Positions 6,386-14,665 of a DNA stretch of 14,857 bases are shown here, one piece after another. Position 1 is the first letter of the stretch, and every line of letters starts with the position of its first letter. Source of the stretch: Snowella sp031396835 (GTDB lineage Bacteria > Cyanobacteriota > Cyanobacteriia > Cyanobacteriales > Microcystaceae); the NCBI GenBank assembly GCA_031396835.1, contig JANNLO010000266.1, positions 1 to 14,857 of the forward strand, in the 5' to 3' direction. Position numbers and translations under genes: made by a program. The notes below the pieces were generated by a model. That model was not told where the DNA came from, ran no database searches, and saw only the letters and a program-made list of their open reading frames with translations.

Positions 6386-9300
6386 GTGAAAAACTTCTTT
6401 TTGCCGAACTTAACGCCCCAAGACCTTTTTTCTTTCAAACTAGATGATTTTCAACAAGAGGCGATCGCGGTTTTGGAAGCGGGCAAATCAGTCGTTGTTT
6501 GTGCGCCCACGGGATCAGGAAAAACAGTAATTGGAGAATATGCGATTTATCGGGCGTTAACCAGGGGAAAACGAGTTTTTTATACAACACCACTCAAAGC
6601 TCTTTCTAACCAAAAAGTCCGAGATTTTCAGGATAAATTGCGAGAAATTGGGGTTGAAAATCCAGAGTCGGCAGTTGGTTTGATTACGGGCGATATGGTG
6701 ATTAATGGCAACGCGCCCATTGTGGTGATGACGACCGAAATTTTCCGTAATATGCTCTATGAAACGCCCATTGGTCAGGTGGGAACGTCCCTAGAAAATG
6801 TGGAAACAGTCGTTTTTGATGAATGCCATTACATCAGCGATCGCGGACGGGGAACGGTTTGGGAAGAATCCATTATTTATTGCCCTGCAACTATTCAATT
6901 GGTCGCCCTCTCTGCCACCATTGGTAAACCCGAACAATTAACCGATTGGATTAATCAAGTTCGTTTGGGCAGTTCTCTCAAAAGTCTCCAACGGCGATCG
7001 CCTGACGATGCTTCAGCTTATTGTGAATTAGTTAACTCAGATTTTCGTCCCGTTCCCCTTCATTTTCACTTTAGTAATAAAGCTGGTTTATTTCCCCTTT
7101 TTAACAACAAAAATAACGGTGTTAATCCCTATTTATTGCCCAAAAAATCCCAGCGAGATCAAAAACAAAAACGTGTAAGAAGAGAAGATTGTCCCAGTGT
7201 TTTAACGATTATTCAACAATTACAAGAGCAAGATTTTCTGCCCGCAATTTATGTTATTTTTAGTCGCAGAGCTTGCGAACAAGCGGTTAAAGAACTCCGC
7301 AATTTGAATTTAGTTACTCCCGAAGAATTTCAAATAATTCAACTCAATCTTTTATCCTTTTTTCTAATTCAAAATCCCGTAATCAAAAAAAAATTACGAA
7401 CTGATTTTGGTATTGAACATCCTTACTTTGCTGAACAAATTCTGAGCTTTCTCCTGAATCCGCAAGAATGGGCCGAGACAATGACCCAAACCCTGAGCAG
7501 TGAACCCGAAACAACCTGGAAACTCTGGCAATGGTTGGCAAAATCATCTCCCATGACCCATTTAGAACAAATTGAACCTCTATTGCGCGGTATTTCAGTT
7601 CATCATGCAGGAGTTCTGCCTAGTTGGAAGGAATTAGTCGAAAAGCTCTTTGAAATGGGTTTAATCAAGGTTGTTTTCGCAACGGCAACCCTTTCTGCTG
7701 GAATTAATATGCCCGCCCGAACCACCGTCATTTCTGCTCTTTCCAAACGTACTGATGATGGTCACAGTATGCTCACGCCGTCTGAGTTTATGCAAATTGC
7801 AGGCCGCGCTGGTCGTCGAGGAATGGATACTGTTGGTCATGTTGTTACCGTCCAATCTCCCTTTGAGGGCGCAAAAGAAGCGGCTCATCTGGCAATTGCT
7901 AATGCTGACCCTCTCAGAAGTTGGTTTACGCCGACCTATGGCATGGTTCTCAATTTATTGCAAAAACATACGGTAGAAGAAGCTAAAGACCTTTTAGAGC
8001 GTAGTTTTGCCGAATATTTAGCTCAATTGGAACTGGAACCAACTCAAGCTGCGATCGCGCGTTTATTTACTCAATTAGCCCAATTAGATATTAAATTAGC
8101 AGGAACTAACGAAACAGAAATTCGGAGTTTTGAAAAATTTCGAGCTAGACTCCGAGAAGAACAACGATTGCTTAAACTCTTACAACAACAGGCGGAAACC
8201 AATCGTAGAAAAGAACTTACATCATTATTGGCTGAATTACCTCTGGGAAAAATTCTGCATTTAAAAGGAAAATATATTAAAGTTTCAACACCTTTGATCG
8301 CTGTTTTAATGCAAAAAATCCAGGGATTTGGTCAAGCTCCCGAGCTCATTTGTTTAGGAACAGATAATCGTTGGTATCGTGCTACTTTTAGCGATATTTT
8401 TATGATTAATGAAGGTATTATTCCCGCCTATCTTTTAACAAATTTAACACTACCGCCACTAGAATTTCTAATTCCTGGCAAACCCTTTAAAGGAGATGAA
8501 ACCAGTCTATCTTTTGCTCAACAAATTACATCAGCCGCCCTAACTTTATTAATTGCTCCTGAAGTTTTAGAACAACAACAAAGAGTCGATCACGTCCAAA
8601 AAATTCTCGATACTCATCCTTTACAAAAACATAAAAACCCCCAGCGTATCATCGAAGGATATTATCAACGAGTCACGTTCAAAGAAGAATTAGAAAAACG
8701 TCAAATAGAATATCAACGATTGCAATCTCGACAATCTTATTATTGGCAAGAATTTTTAGATCTAATTGCTATCCTACAAGAATTAGAAGCCCTAGAGGAA
8801 TTTTCTCCTACTCCTTTAGGGGAAGCGGCCGCCACTTTACGCGGAGAAAATGAGCTTTGGTTAGGCTTAGTTTTTATGTCGGGAAAATTTAATCATCTCG
8901 CTCCTCATCATTTAGCCTCTGCGGTGAGCGGACTTATTACAGAAACTCTGCGCCCTGATACTTGGACACATTATAATCCTGCTCCTGAAGTTTTAGCGGC
9001 TCTTCGTCCTGGTTTAAATTTAACTTTAATGAGCCTTGTTTTGCGTTCAAATATTAATTTAAGTTTGCAACTTTCAACTATTTTATTTTTGATTTATTAC
9101 CTTGATCGCACTAATCTTTGGGAAGTACGACGCAAATTAATTCAGACTCAAAAACGCCATGAAATTACTATTCCACTTTGGTTAGAAGTAGATTTATTAG
9201 GATTAGTAGAACAATGGGCTTTAGGAACAACTTGGGATGAATTATTTAGTCATACGAGTTTAGATGAAGGAGATCTTGTCAGGATTTTACGGCGTACTAT

Positions 9301-9400
9301 TGATCTGCTTTTGCAAATTCCTCAAATTCCTAATGTTGCACCAAGATTAAAAGATAATGCGAGAAAAGCTGTATCAATGATGAAGCGGTTTCCTATTTAA
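6386..9400 (+). CDS. Ski2-like DEAD/DEAH-box RNA helicase with DSHCT-type C-terminus
   Basis: A 1004-residue superfamily 2 helicase. Motifs in order: Walker A APTGSGKT (40-47), TTPLKALSNQK (67-77), Walker B DECH (145-148), SAT (176-178), HHAG (406-409), TATLSAGINMPAR (433-445) and motif VI QIAGRAGRRG (470-479). The pattern is that of Ski2/Mtr4-like RNA helicases. The region after about residue 560 is long and helical, and the last ~170 residues look like a DSHCT domain. Cyanobacterial members are, as I recall, related to the plant chloroplast helicase ISE2; a role in rRNA or mRNA processing is inferred, and the substrate cannot be read from sequence. The start is GTG 6386: an in-frame TAA lies three codons upstream and no ATG intervenes. 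There is no clear ribosome-binding site. It is a single-gene unit. Confidence 0.92.
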   Translation: MKNFFLPNLTPQDLFSFKLDDFQQEAIAVLEAGKSVVVCAPTGSGKTVIGEYAIYRALTRGKRVFYTTPLKALSNQKVRDFQDKLREIGVENPESAVGLITGDMVINGNAPIVVMTTEIFRNMLYETPIGQVGTSLENVETVVFDECHYISDRGRGTVWEESIIYCPATIQLVALSATIGKPEQLTDWINQVRLGSSLKSLQRRSPDDASAYCELVNSDFRPVPLHFHFSNKAGLFPLFNNKNNGVNPYLLPKKSQRDQKQKRVRREDCPSVLTIIQQLQEQDFLPAIYVIFSRRACEQAVKELRNLNLVTPEEFQIIQLNLLSFFLIQNPVIKKKLRTDFGIEHPYFAEQILSFLLNPQEWAETMTQTLSSEPETTWKLWQWLAKSSPMTHLEQIEPLLRGISVHHAGVLPSWKELVEKLFEMGLIKVVFATATLSAGINMPARTTVISALSKRTDDGHSMLTPSEFMQIAGRAGRRGMDTVGHVVTVQSPFEGAKEAAHLAIANADPLRSWFTPTYGMVLNLLQKHTVEEAKDLLERSFAEYLAQLELEPTQAAIARLFTQLAQLDIKLAGTNETEIRSFEKFRARLREEQRLLKLLQQQAETNRRKELTSLLAELPLGKILHLKGKYIKVSTPLIAVLMQKIQGFGQAPELICLGTDNRWYRATFSDIFMINEGIIPAYLLTNLTLPPLEFLIPGKPFKGDETSLSFAQQITSAALTLLIAPEVLEQQQRVDHVQKILDTHPLQKHKNPQRIIEGYYQRVTFKEELEKRQIEYQRLQSRQSYYWQEFLDLIAILQELEALEEFSPTPLGEAAATLRGENELWLGLVFMSGKFNHLAPHHLASAVSGLITETLRPDTWTHYNPAPEVLAALRPGLNLTLMSLVLRSNINLSLQLSTILFLIYYLDRTNLWEVRRKLIQTQKRHEITIPLWLEVDLLGLVEQWALGTTWDELFSHTSLDEGDLVRILRRTIDLLLQIPQIPNVAPRLKDNARKAVSMMKRFPI

Positions 9401-9555
9401 TGAGAACAGAATTTATTAAAAAAGTTCTGAAAGCTAAATTTATTAAAAGTATTTTAAAGAAGTCAAAAATGAGATAATAAATCAATATTTCACTACAAAA
9501 ACTCTTTTGATAACAAAGTTAGAAACTATTTTTTTTACTTGAAAAAATCAAGAAA

Positions 9556-9759
9556 TTAATTAGATTTTTTTCGTCTAATTCCTTTACTTAAATAGGCCAA
9601 AACAAAAGTGACTAAACCCATCATTGATATCCGAAAATAATGAGTTGTCGCTAATGTTGTTACTAAAAATAAAAATCCCAATAGCCAATAAATAATCTGA
9701 TTTTTTTGACTCGTTTTTCTTTGATTCTCTTTAGTAAATTCAGACGGAAAAACATTCAT
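9556..9759 (-). CDS. Small two-helix membrane protein of unknown function
   Basis: A 67-residue reading frame starting 22 bp after the prfC stop codon, probably on the same transcript. It has a polar, basic N-terminus (K10, R14, K15, K19), two hydrophobic segments at about residues 22-39 and 44-58 separated by a short turn (HYFR), and a basic tail (GIRRKKSN). Positive charges at both ends suggest a helical hairpin with both termini in the cytoplasm. I do not recognise the family. Coding is supported by the membrane-protein pattern and by its tight placement, not by a known domain; there is no clear ribosome-binding site. A 7-bp inverted repeat (AATTAGA/TCTAATT, 9558-9580) covers its last codons and may mark the transcript end. 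Confidence 0.6.
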   Translation of the reverse strand: MNVFPSEFTKENQRKTSQKNQIIYWLLGFLFLVTTLATTHYFRISMMGLVTFVLAYLSKGIRRKKSN

Positions 9760-9781
9760 AATTGGTTTATTAGCTGATAAA

Positions 9782-11413
9782 TTAAATAGAAGAAATCGGT
9801 TGTAAACCAGTTCCCACAGGCGCGATCGCAGTTAATTTCAATTCAGGATGATCTCCCATAATTTGTTGTAAATTCCAGGTATTTTTAAACAATAAAACTG
9901 GTCTATCCCAATTATCTTTAACAGTCAAAGTATTAAAAATTCGTCCCGCTTTTTCAATCGCAGGCCAACCTCCTGCAACCCAACGCGCTAGGCTATATCC
10001 TAAATTTTCTAAATTAGTTTCAACACCATATTCTGTTAACATCCGAAACTGCACAACTTCAAATTGCAATTGTCCGACGGCTGCCAAAATTGGTTCACGT
10101 CTAAATTCATCCAATGAATACATAATTTGTACCGCACCTTCTTCCCGCAATTCTTGAATACCTTTTTGAAATTGTTTAAATTTAGATGGATTAGGATTTT
10201 TCAAATAAGCAAATAATTCAGGAGAAAAACAAGGAATGCCTTCATATTCCAATTTTTGACCACTATAAATAGTATCTCCGATCGCGAAAACGCCCGGATT
10301 ATTTAAGCCAATAACATCGCCAGGATAAGCTTCTTCAATGGATTCACGGTCTTGAGCAAAGAGTTTTTGGGGACGAGATAAACGTACTGTTTTGCCTGTT
10401 CGAGCATGACTGACGACCATATCTTTTTCAAATTTCCCCGTACAAACTCGCACAAAAGCCACGCGATCGCGGTGTTTCGGGTCCATATTTGCCTGAAGTT
10501 TAAACACAAAACCTGTAAATTCAGGATAGGTTGGCTCTAAAATTCCCAAGGAAGAATTGCGTCCACCAGGTTCTAGGGCATATTTTAAAAAGTTTTCTAG
10601 AAATAACTCCACTCCAAAATTACTCATCGCACTACCAAAAAAAACAGGAGCCATTTGCCCAGCATGAACAGCTTCTAAATCCAATTCTCCGCCCAATTCT
10701 TGCAGTAATTCTAAATCTTCTTTAAGTTGGGCATATAATTCAGGATCTAACAGTTTTTCTAAACGCCGATCGCCCAAATCCATGATCGTTTCTTGAGCAA
10801 TTTTACTGCCATGATCTCGACGCTCAAATAGATGAACTTGCTTTTTCTGACGATCAAAAACTCCTTTAAAGCGATCGCCCATGCCAATTGGCCAATTCAC
10901 CGCATAAGTTGGTAATTTTAATTCCTGCTCAATTTCATCCAGTAAATCGAGGGGTTCTCGTCCTGGTCGGTCTAATTTATTAATAAACGTAAAAATAGGG
11001 AGCGATCGCAAACGACAAACTTCAAATAACTTTCGGGTTTGCGGTTCTAGCCCTTTCGCCGCATCAATCAACATCACCGCATTATCCGCAGCCGCCAAAG
11101 TTCGGTAAGTATCTTCACTAAAATCTTGGTGTCCAGGCGTATCTAATAAATTAATCTGAAAATCTTCATATTTAAACTGTAAAACCGTCGACGTAATCGA
11201 AATTCCCCGTTGTTTCTCCATTTCCATCCAATCAGAAGTGGCTTTACGTTGCGCTTGTCGGGCTTTAACGGCTCCCGCTTGGTGAATAGCTCCCCCGTAC
11301 AGCAACAATTTTTCCGTTAGCGTCGTTTTTCCCGCATCAGGATGGGAAATAATGGCAAAATTTCGGCGTTGCTGAACTGCATTCTCAAGTTCGGGTAAAC
11401 ATTCACTCGTCAT
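9782..11413 (-). CDS. prfC: Peptide chain release factor 3 (RF3)
   Basis: A 543-residue translational GTPase that removes release factors RF1 and RF2 from the ribosome after termination. The G domain shows SHPDAGKTT (23-31, G1), an intact switch region with RGISITST (69-76), DTPGHQDFSEDTYR (91-104, G3) and NKLDR (145-149, G4). The SEDTYR continuation after the G3 motif and a length near 530-545 residues distinguish RF3 from elongation factor G and LepA. The remainder covers domains II and III, with no truncation. The start is ATG 11413, without a strong ribosome-binding site. The small membrane-protein gene follows after 22 bp, and a 525-bp spacer lies upstream. Confidence 0.97.
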   Translation of the reverse strand: MTSECLPELENAVQQRRNFAIISHPDAGKTTLTEKLLLYGGAIHQAGAVKARQAQRKATSDWMEMEKQRGISITSTVLQFKYEDFQINLLDTPGHQDFSEDTYRTLAAADNAVMLIDAAKGLEPQTRKLFEVCRLRSLPIFTFINKLDRPGREPLDLLDEIEQELKLPTYAVNWPIGMGDRFKGVFDRQKKQVHLFERRDHGSKIAQETIMDLGDRRLEKLLDPELYAQLKEDLELLQELGGELDLEAVHAGQMAPVFFGSAMSNFGVELFLENFLKYALEPGGRNSSLGILEPTYPEFTGFVFKLQANMDPKHRDRVAFVRVCTGKFEKDMVVSHARTGKTVRLSRPQKLFAQDRESIEEAYPGDVIGLNNPGVFAIGDTIYSGQKLEYEGIPCFSPELFAYLKNPNPSKFKQFQKGIQELREEGAVQIMYSLDEFRREPILAAVGQLQFEVVQFRMLTEYGVETNLENLGYSLARWVAGGWPAIEKAGRIFNTLTVKDNWDRPVLLFKNTWNLQQIMGDHPELKLTAIAPVGTGLQPISSI

Positions 11414-11707
11414 AAATTGTAAGTTTGGTAAAAAATAAATTTAGGAAGATTAGTTAAAAAACAAAATAGTCTTATATCTTAACGTTTAAAGGGATTTCAA
11501 GTTATCAACCGTTCAGAATCAATTAATAATTTTCAGCGATCGCCGTTTTCTTGAACCAAATAGAAATTAAAAAAACTTATCTAAAAACCACAAAATAATT
11601 AAGAAGCGGCTAAAACAATAATATCGTCTTGAATAAGTTGCTCAGAACCATTCAAAATTTAATTCAACTCGAAACCTTTGTAACAAATTATTAATAATTA
11701 TTACTTT

Positions 11708-11736
11708 TAGTCAAGGAATATTGAAGCATTTATAAT
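11708..11736 (+). promoter_or_regulatory. Candidate sigma70-type promoter of ilvB
   Basis: A perfect -10 box TATAAT (11731-11736) lies 17 bp after TAGTCA (11708-11713), which matches TTGACA at four positions. The predicted transcript starts near 11743, giving an untranslated leader of roughly 195 nt before ilvB. In AT-rich DNA a chance TATAAT is possible, hence moderate confidence. Confidence 0.45.
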
Positions 11737-11765
11737 TAACTTCTAGCAATCATTTCCCCAAAAGA

Positions 11766-11795
11766 CTCGGAGAGAAACCACAAAATCTTTCTGAG
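11766..11795 (+). promoter_or_regulatory. Hairpin in the predicted ilvB leader
   Basis: CTCGGAGAGA (11766-11775) pairs over all ten positions with TCTTTCTGAG (11786-11795), using two G-U pairs, around the loop AACCACAAAA. The G-U pairs work only on the plus strand, the ilvB sense direction. No T run follows, so it is not an intrinsic terminator; it could protect the RNA, bind a protein, or be part of a larger fold. The family is not recognised. Confidence 0.45.
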
Positions 11796-11879
11796 ACCAT
11801 CAACTTAATCCCTCGACAAAAAGCAAAAATTCCTCTAAAATACAAAGTCTGTTACAGTAATAAGAATAAACTAAAACTT

Positions 11880-11897
11880 TTAAGGTTAAATCCTTAA
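11880..11897. repeat. TTAAGG/CCTTAA inverted repeat ahead of ilvB
   Basis: A perfect 6-bp inverted repeat with a 6-base spacer (TTAAAT) ends 41 bp before the ilvB start. It could be a small leader hairpin or an operator half-site pair, or chance in AT-rich DNA. Confidence 0.25.
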
Positions 11898-11938
11898 CAA
11901 CAAAATTAAAATTAAGTCATACAAATAAACACTCAAAG

Positions 11939-13810
11939 TTGACGGTTTGCCCTGTGGTTTCTTCAATTCCCAAAACAACTTTTCCCATCACCCTGCCTTC
12001 ATTTCGTCGTAGTGGCGCGTTTGCCTTAATTGACAGTCTCCATCGTCACGGAGTTAGACATATTTTTGGCTATCCAGGTGGCGCAATTTTGCCCATTTAC
12101 GATGAACTATATCGGGCTGAAGAACGGGGAGATCTCCAACACATTCTCGTCAGACACGAACAGGGAGCCGCCCACGCAGCAGATGGTTATGCTAGAGCAA
12201 CAGGGAAAGTTGGAGTTTGTTTTGGAACTTCAGGGCCAGGTGCAACTAATTTAGTCACGGGAATCGCCACAGCCCATTTAGATTCAATTCCCATGGTGAT
12301 TATTACGGGTCAAGTCGGGCGGCCCGTAATTGGGACTGATGCTTTTCAGGAAATCGATATTTTTGGAATTACCCTACCCATTGTTAAACATTCCTACGTC
12401 GTTCGTAATGCCAGTGATATGTCTCGTATTGTGGCTGAAGCTTTTCATATTGCGAGTACAGGACGACCTGGCCCTGTCTTAATTGACGTGCCAAAAGATG
12501 TTGGTTTAGAAGAATGTGATTACATCCCGATTGAACCTGGGGATGTGAATATATCAGGTTATCGTCCCACGGTTAAGGGCAATCCTCGTCAAATTAATGC
12601 GGCTCTGCACTTAATGGAAATAGCCCAAAAACCCTTACTTTATGTTGGTGGAGGGGCGATCGCGGCTAATGCCCATAACCAAATTCAAGAATTAGCTGAA
12701 CGTTTTCAAATGCCTGTCACCACGACCTTAATGGGAATCGGAGCCTTTAATGAACATCACCCGCTTTCGGTGGGAATGTTAGGCATGCACGGCTCGGCCT
12801 ATGCCAATTTTGCGGTGAGTGAGTGTGACTTATTAATTGCGGTTGGAGCGCGCTTTGATGATCGGGTGACGGGTAAATTAGATGAATTTGCCTCCAATGC
12901 TAAAGTTATTCACATTGATATTGATCCTGCCGAAGTCGGAAAAAATCGCTCTCCCGAAGTCCCGATTGTGGGAGATGTGCGCCACGTCTTGGAGCAAATA
13001 TTGCAACGCGCCAGAGAATTGGATTTTCCGACTCATTCTGAACAAACACAAGCTTGGTTAGAGCGTATTCACGGTTGGCAAGAAGATTATCCCTTAACGG
13101 CTCCCCACTATGAAGGCAGTATTTCTCCCCAGGAAGTGATTGTGGAAGTTGGTCGTCAGGCTCCTCATGCTTATTACACAACCGATGTGGGACAGCATCA
13201 AATGTGGGCTGCTCAATTCCTGAAAAATGGGCCGCGCCGTTGGATTTCTAGTGCTGGTTTAGGAACAATGGGTTTTGGTGTGCCTGCTGCTATGGGGGCG
13301 CAAGTTGCATTACCCGAAGATCAGGTGATCTGTATCAGTGGTGATGCTAGTTTCCAGATGAATTTACAGGAACTGGGAACATTGGTACAATACGGCATTA
13401 ATGTCAAAACCGTGATTCTGAATAATGGTTGGCAGGGCATGGTTCGTCAATGGCAAGAAACTTTTTATGGAGAGCGATATTCATCTTCTAATATGCAATC
13501 GGGGATGCCTGACATTGAGCTTTTAGCCCAAGCCTATGGTATGAAAGGAATTTCCGTTCGGGATTATAGCCAACTAGAAAGCGCGATCACCCAAATGTTA
13601 GCCCACAATGGCCCCGTTGTCATGGAAGTTCATGTTAAAAAGGATGAAAATTGTTATCCAATGGTGGCTCCAGGCAAGAGTAATTCCCAAATGATCGGTC
13701 TTCCTGAACGGAAAACTATTCAGGCGATCGAGTTAATTCATTGCAATCATTGTGGAGCTAAAAATGCCACAAGCAATAGTTTCTGTCCTGAGTGCGGAAC
13801 TAAACTTTAA
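11939..13810 (+). CDS. ilvB: Acetolactate synthase large (catalytic) subunit with C-terminal zinc ribbon
   Basis: A 623-residue thiamine-diphosphate enzyme for the first shared step of valine, leucine and isoleucine synthesis: it joins two pyruvates, or pyruvate and 2-oxobutyrate. GYPGGAILPIYDEL (44-57) is followed by RHEQGAAHAADGYARATGK (72-90), where E74 is the catalytic glutamate; the ThDP/Mg motif starts at GDA (468-470) and ends in NN (495-496). A tail beyond the usual end carries C602-x2-C605-x10-C616-x2-C619, a zinc-ribbon pattern. The start TTG 11939 is the first usual start codon in the leader, without a ribosome-binding site; GTG 11954 is the alternative, and no ATG occurs before the conserved core. 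The regulatory small subunit (ilvN/ilvH) is not in this window. A long structured leader suggests RNA-level control. Confidence 0.95.
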   Translation: MTVCPVVSSIPKTTFPITLPSFRRSGAFALIDSLHRHGVRHIFGYPGGAILPIYDELYRAEERGDLQHILVRHEQGAAHAADGYARATGKVGVCFGTSGPGATNLVTGIATAHLDSIPMVIITGQVGRPVIGTDAFQEIDIFGITLPIVKHSYVVRNASDMSRIVAEAFHIASTGRPGPVLIDVPKDVGLEECDYIPIEPGDVNISGYRPTVKGNPRQINAALHLMEIAQKPLLYVGGGAIAANAHNQIQELAERFQMPVTTTLMGIGAFNEHHPLSVGMLGMHGSAYANFAVSECDLLIAVGARFDDRVTGKLDEFASNAKVIHIDIDPAEVGKNRSPEVPIVGDVRHVLEQILQRARELDFPTHSEQTQAWLERIHGWQEDYPLTAPHYEGSISPQEVIVEVGRQAPHAYYTTDVGQHQMWAAQFLKNGPRRWISSAGLGTMGFGVPAAMGAQVALPEDQVICISGDASFQMNLQELGTLVQYGINVKTVILNNGWQGMVRQWQETFYGERYSSSNMQSGMPDIELLAQAYGMKGISVRDYSQLESAITQMLAHNGPVVMEVHVKKDENCYPMVAPGKSNSQMIGLPERKTIQAIELIHCNHCGAKNATSNSFCPECGTKL

Positions 13811-13992
13811 AAAAGTTTTTGGTCTATTTATGAAATTTAAAATATGTCTGAATCTTTTCGGAGATATTTTCTTCTAGTGTTAAAAAGGGTTGACTATACA
13901 GTTTTAAAAAATTATTTTTTTGTTTTAAGTGAATAAAATTAATCGAACTAACTGTTATCAAACCAAACGTTATAGTCGAGATAAAATGTCAT

Positions 13993-14009
13993 TTTAAATA
14001 ATTTCTAAA
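13993..14009. repeat. Second copy of the 17-bp AT-rich element (inverted relative to 3075-3091)
   Basis: The reverse complement of this stretch equals bases 3075-3091 exactly. It lies in the convergent gap between ilvB and the Uma2 gene and is flanked by AAAATGT/ACATTTT arms (14016-14010 and 13992-13986, read on the minus strand), so it forms the loop of a weak hairpin there. The rest of 13811-14023 also holds GACTATA (13892-13898) mirrored by TATAGTC (13971-13977), with no further support for a function. Confidence 0.35.
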
Positions 14010-14023
14010 CATTTTGAATATAA

Positions 14024-14665
14024 TTAAGTTAATGTCTCTTGAACCCAAGTTCTAAAGGCTTTAATTGATTTATTTCGCCCAATTATTTTCATCTGCTCTA
14101 AAAAATCAGGAATTACTTCTCTAAGCGGTACATCAGGGAAATAAGGACTAAAATCAACTTCACGATAGCTCCCTTCTTGTAAAAGATTAATTTGTAACTT
14201 TCCCCGTTCAAATCGCCATAATTCAGGAACACCCAACTGAACATAAATCTTTGGATGAGTCCGAGAAGTTACATCAATTTCTAACACTAAATCTGGTGGT
14301 GGATCGATGGTCAAATCTAAACGATTTTTATTTCTGACTTTTGCTTCATTTTTAATATAAAAACAATTGTCTGGCTCAATACTAGACTCCATTAATTGAT
14401 TTTTAAACGTTGTTGATCCCAGGGTACAAAATTCAATTTCTAAAACCTCTAATAAACATTTAATTAAATCACTAATATTTTCTTTATTACGTTCATGTTC
14501 AGGTAAAGGAGTCATGATTTCTAAAAGCTGATGATCATAAGAAATTTTTGTGGCGCGATGTTCTCCTAATTCTTCTAAGATTTGTTCAAATTCATGCCAA
14601 TCTACATTTTTTAAAAAAACTTTTTGCCCTGGTGGAATATCAAATCGTTTGAGTTCTAATAGCAT
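14024..14665 (-). CDS. Uma2 family (DUF820) restriction-endonuclease-fold protein
   Basis: A 213-residue protein with the Uma2 layout: an N-terminal helical part, ISYDHQLLEIMTPLPEHE (41-58), then the nuclease core with EPDNCFYI (97-104), PPPDLVLEIDVTSRT (122-136) and LGVPELWRFERG (144-155), and a tail around FPDVPLREVIPDFLEQM. D99, D125 and E129 are the likely acidic positions of the PD-(D/E)xK-like fold. Such genes are present in large, variable families in cyanobacteria; most are untested and a nuclease role is inferred from the fold. No toxin-antitoxin partner or restriction gene is adjacent. The start is ATG 14663-14665. The gene and its surroundings contain no HIP1 site and lie next to a likely transposase, which fits an accessory segment. 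Confidence 0.88.
   Translation of the reverse strand: MLLELKRFDIPPGQKVFLKNVDWHEFEQILEELGEHRATKISYDHQLLEIMTPLPEHERNKENISDLIKCLLEVLEIEFCTLGSTTFKNQLMESSIEPDNCFYIKNEAKVRNKNRLDLTIDPPPDLVLEIDVTSRTHPKIYVQLGVPELWRFERGKLQINLLQEGSYREVDFSPYFPDVPLREVIPDFLEQMKIIGRNKSIKAFRTWVQETLT

Larger units (their letters stand above)
11414..11938. other. Long intergenic region between prfC and ilvB
   Basis: This is a 525-bp AT-rich spacer between two divergent genes. It holds one HIP1 site (11536-11543), a candidate ilvB promoter (11708-11736), a 10-bp hairpin (11766-11795) and a TTAAGG/CCTTAA inverted repeat (11880-11897). I see no credible coding region on either strand, no tRNA and no recognised riboswitch. Between 11743 and the ilvB start the plus strand has no ATG, GTG or TTG, so no leader peptide using a usual start codon can be encoded there. 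Confidence 0.6.

Noticed and set aside
7661..7976. Overlapping frames on both strands inside the helicase gene
   Set aside because: They overlap the region encoding helicase motifs V and VI in another frame and show no domain of their own.
9410..9448. Direct repeat AATTTATTAAAA (9410-9421 and 9437-9448) after the helicase gene
   Set aside because: Twelve AT-only bases in an AT-rich spacer are likely to repeat by chance; no element structure around them.
9541..9560. CTTGA/TCAAG hairpin near the end of the small membrane-protein gene as a terminator
   Set aside because: On the minus strand it is followed by an A run, not a T run, so it does not fit an intrinsic terminator for either direction.
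11599..11658. Short minus-strand reading ending in a plausible-looking peptide (QDDIIVLAAS) in the prfC-ilvB spacer, possible gene remnant
   Set aside because: It has stops immediately upstream in frame, no start codon with a ribosome-binding site, and no family I recognise; too short to call a pseudogene.
11414..11938. NtcA binding site (GTA-N8-TAC) ahead of ilvB
   Set aside because: I scanned the spacer by eye and found no match to the pattern; near matches end in TTA rather than TAC.
12906..13181. Minus-strand 91-codon frame within ilvB
   Set aside because: It is opposite conserved acetolactate synthase sequence, with no recognisable motif or ribosome-binding site.
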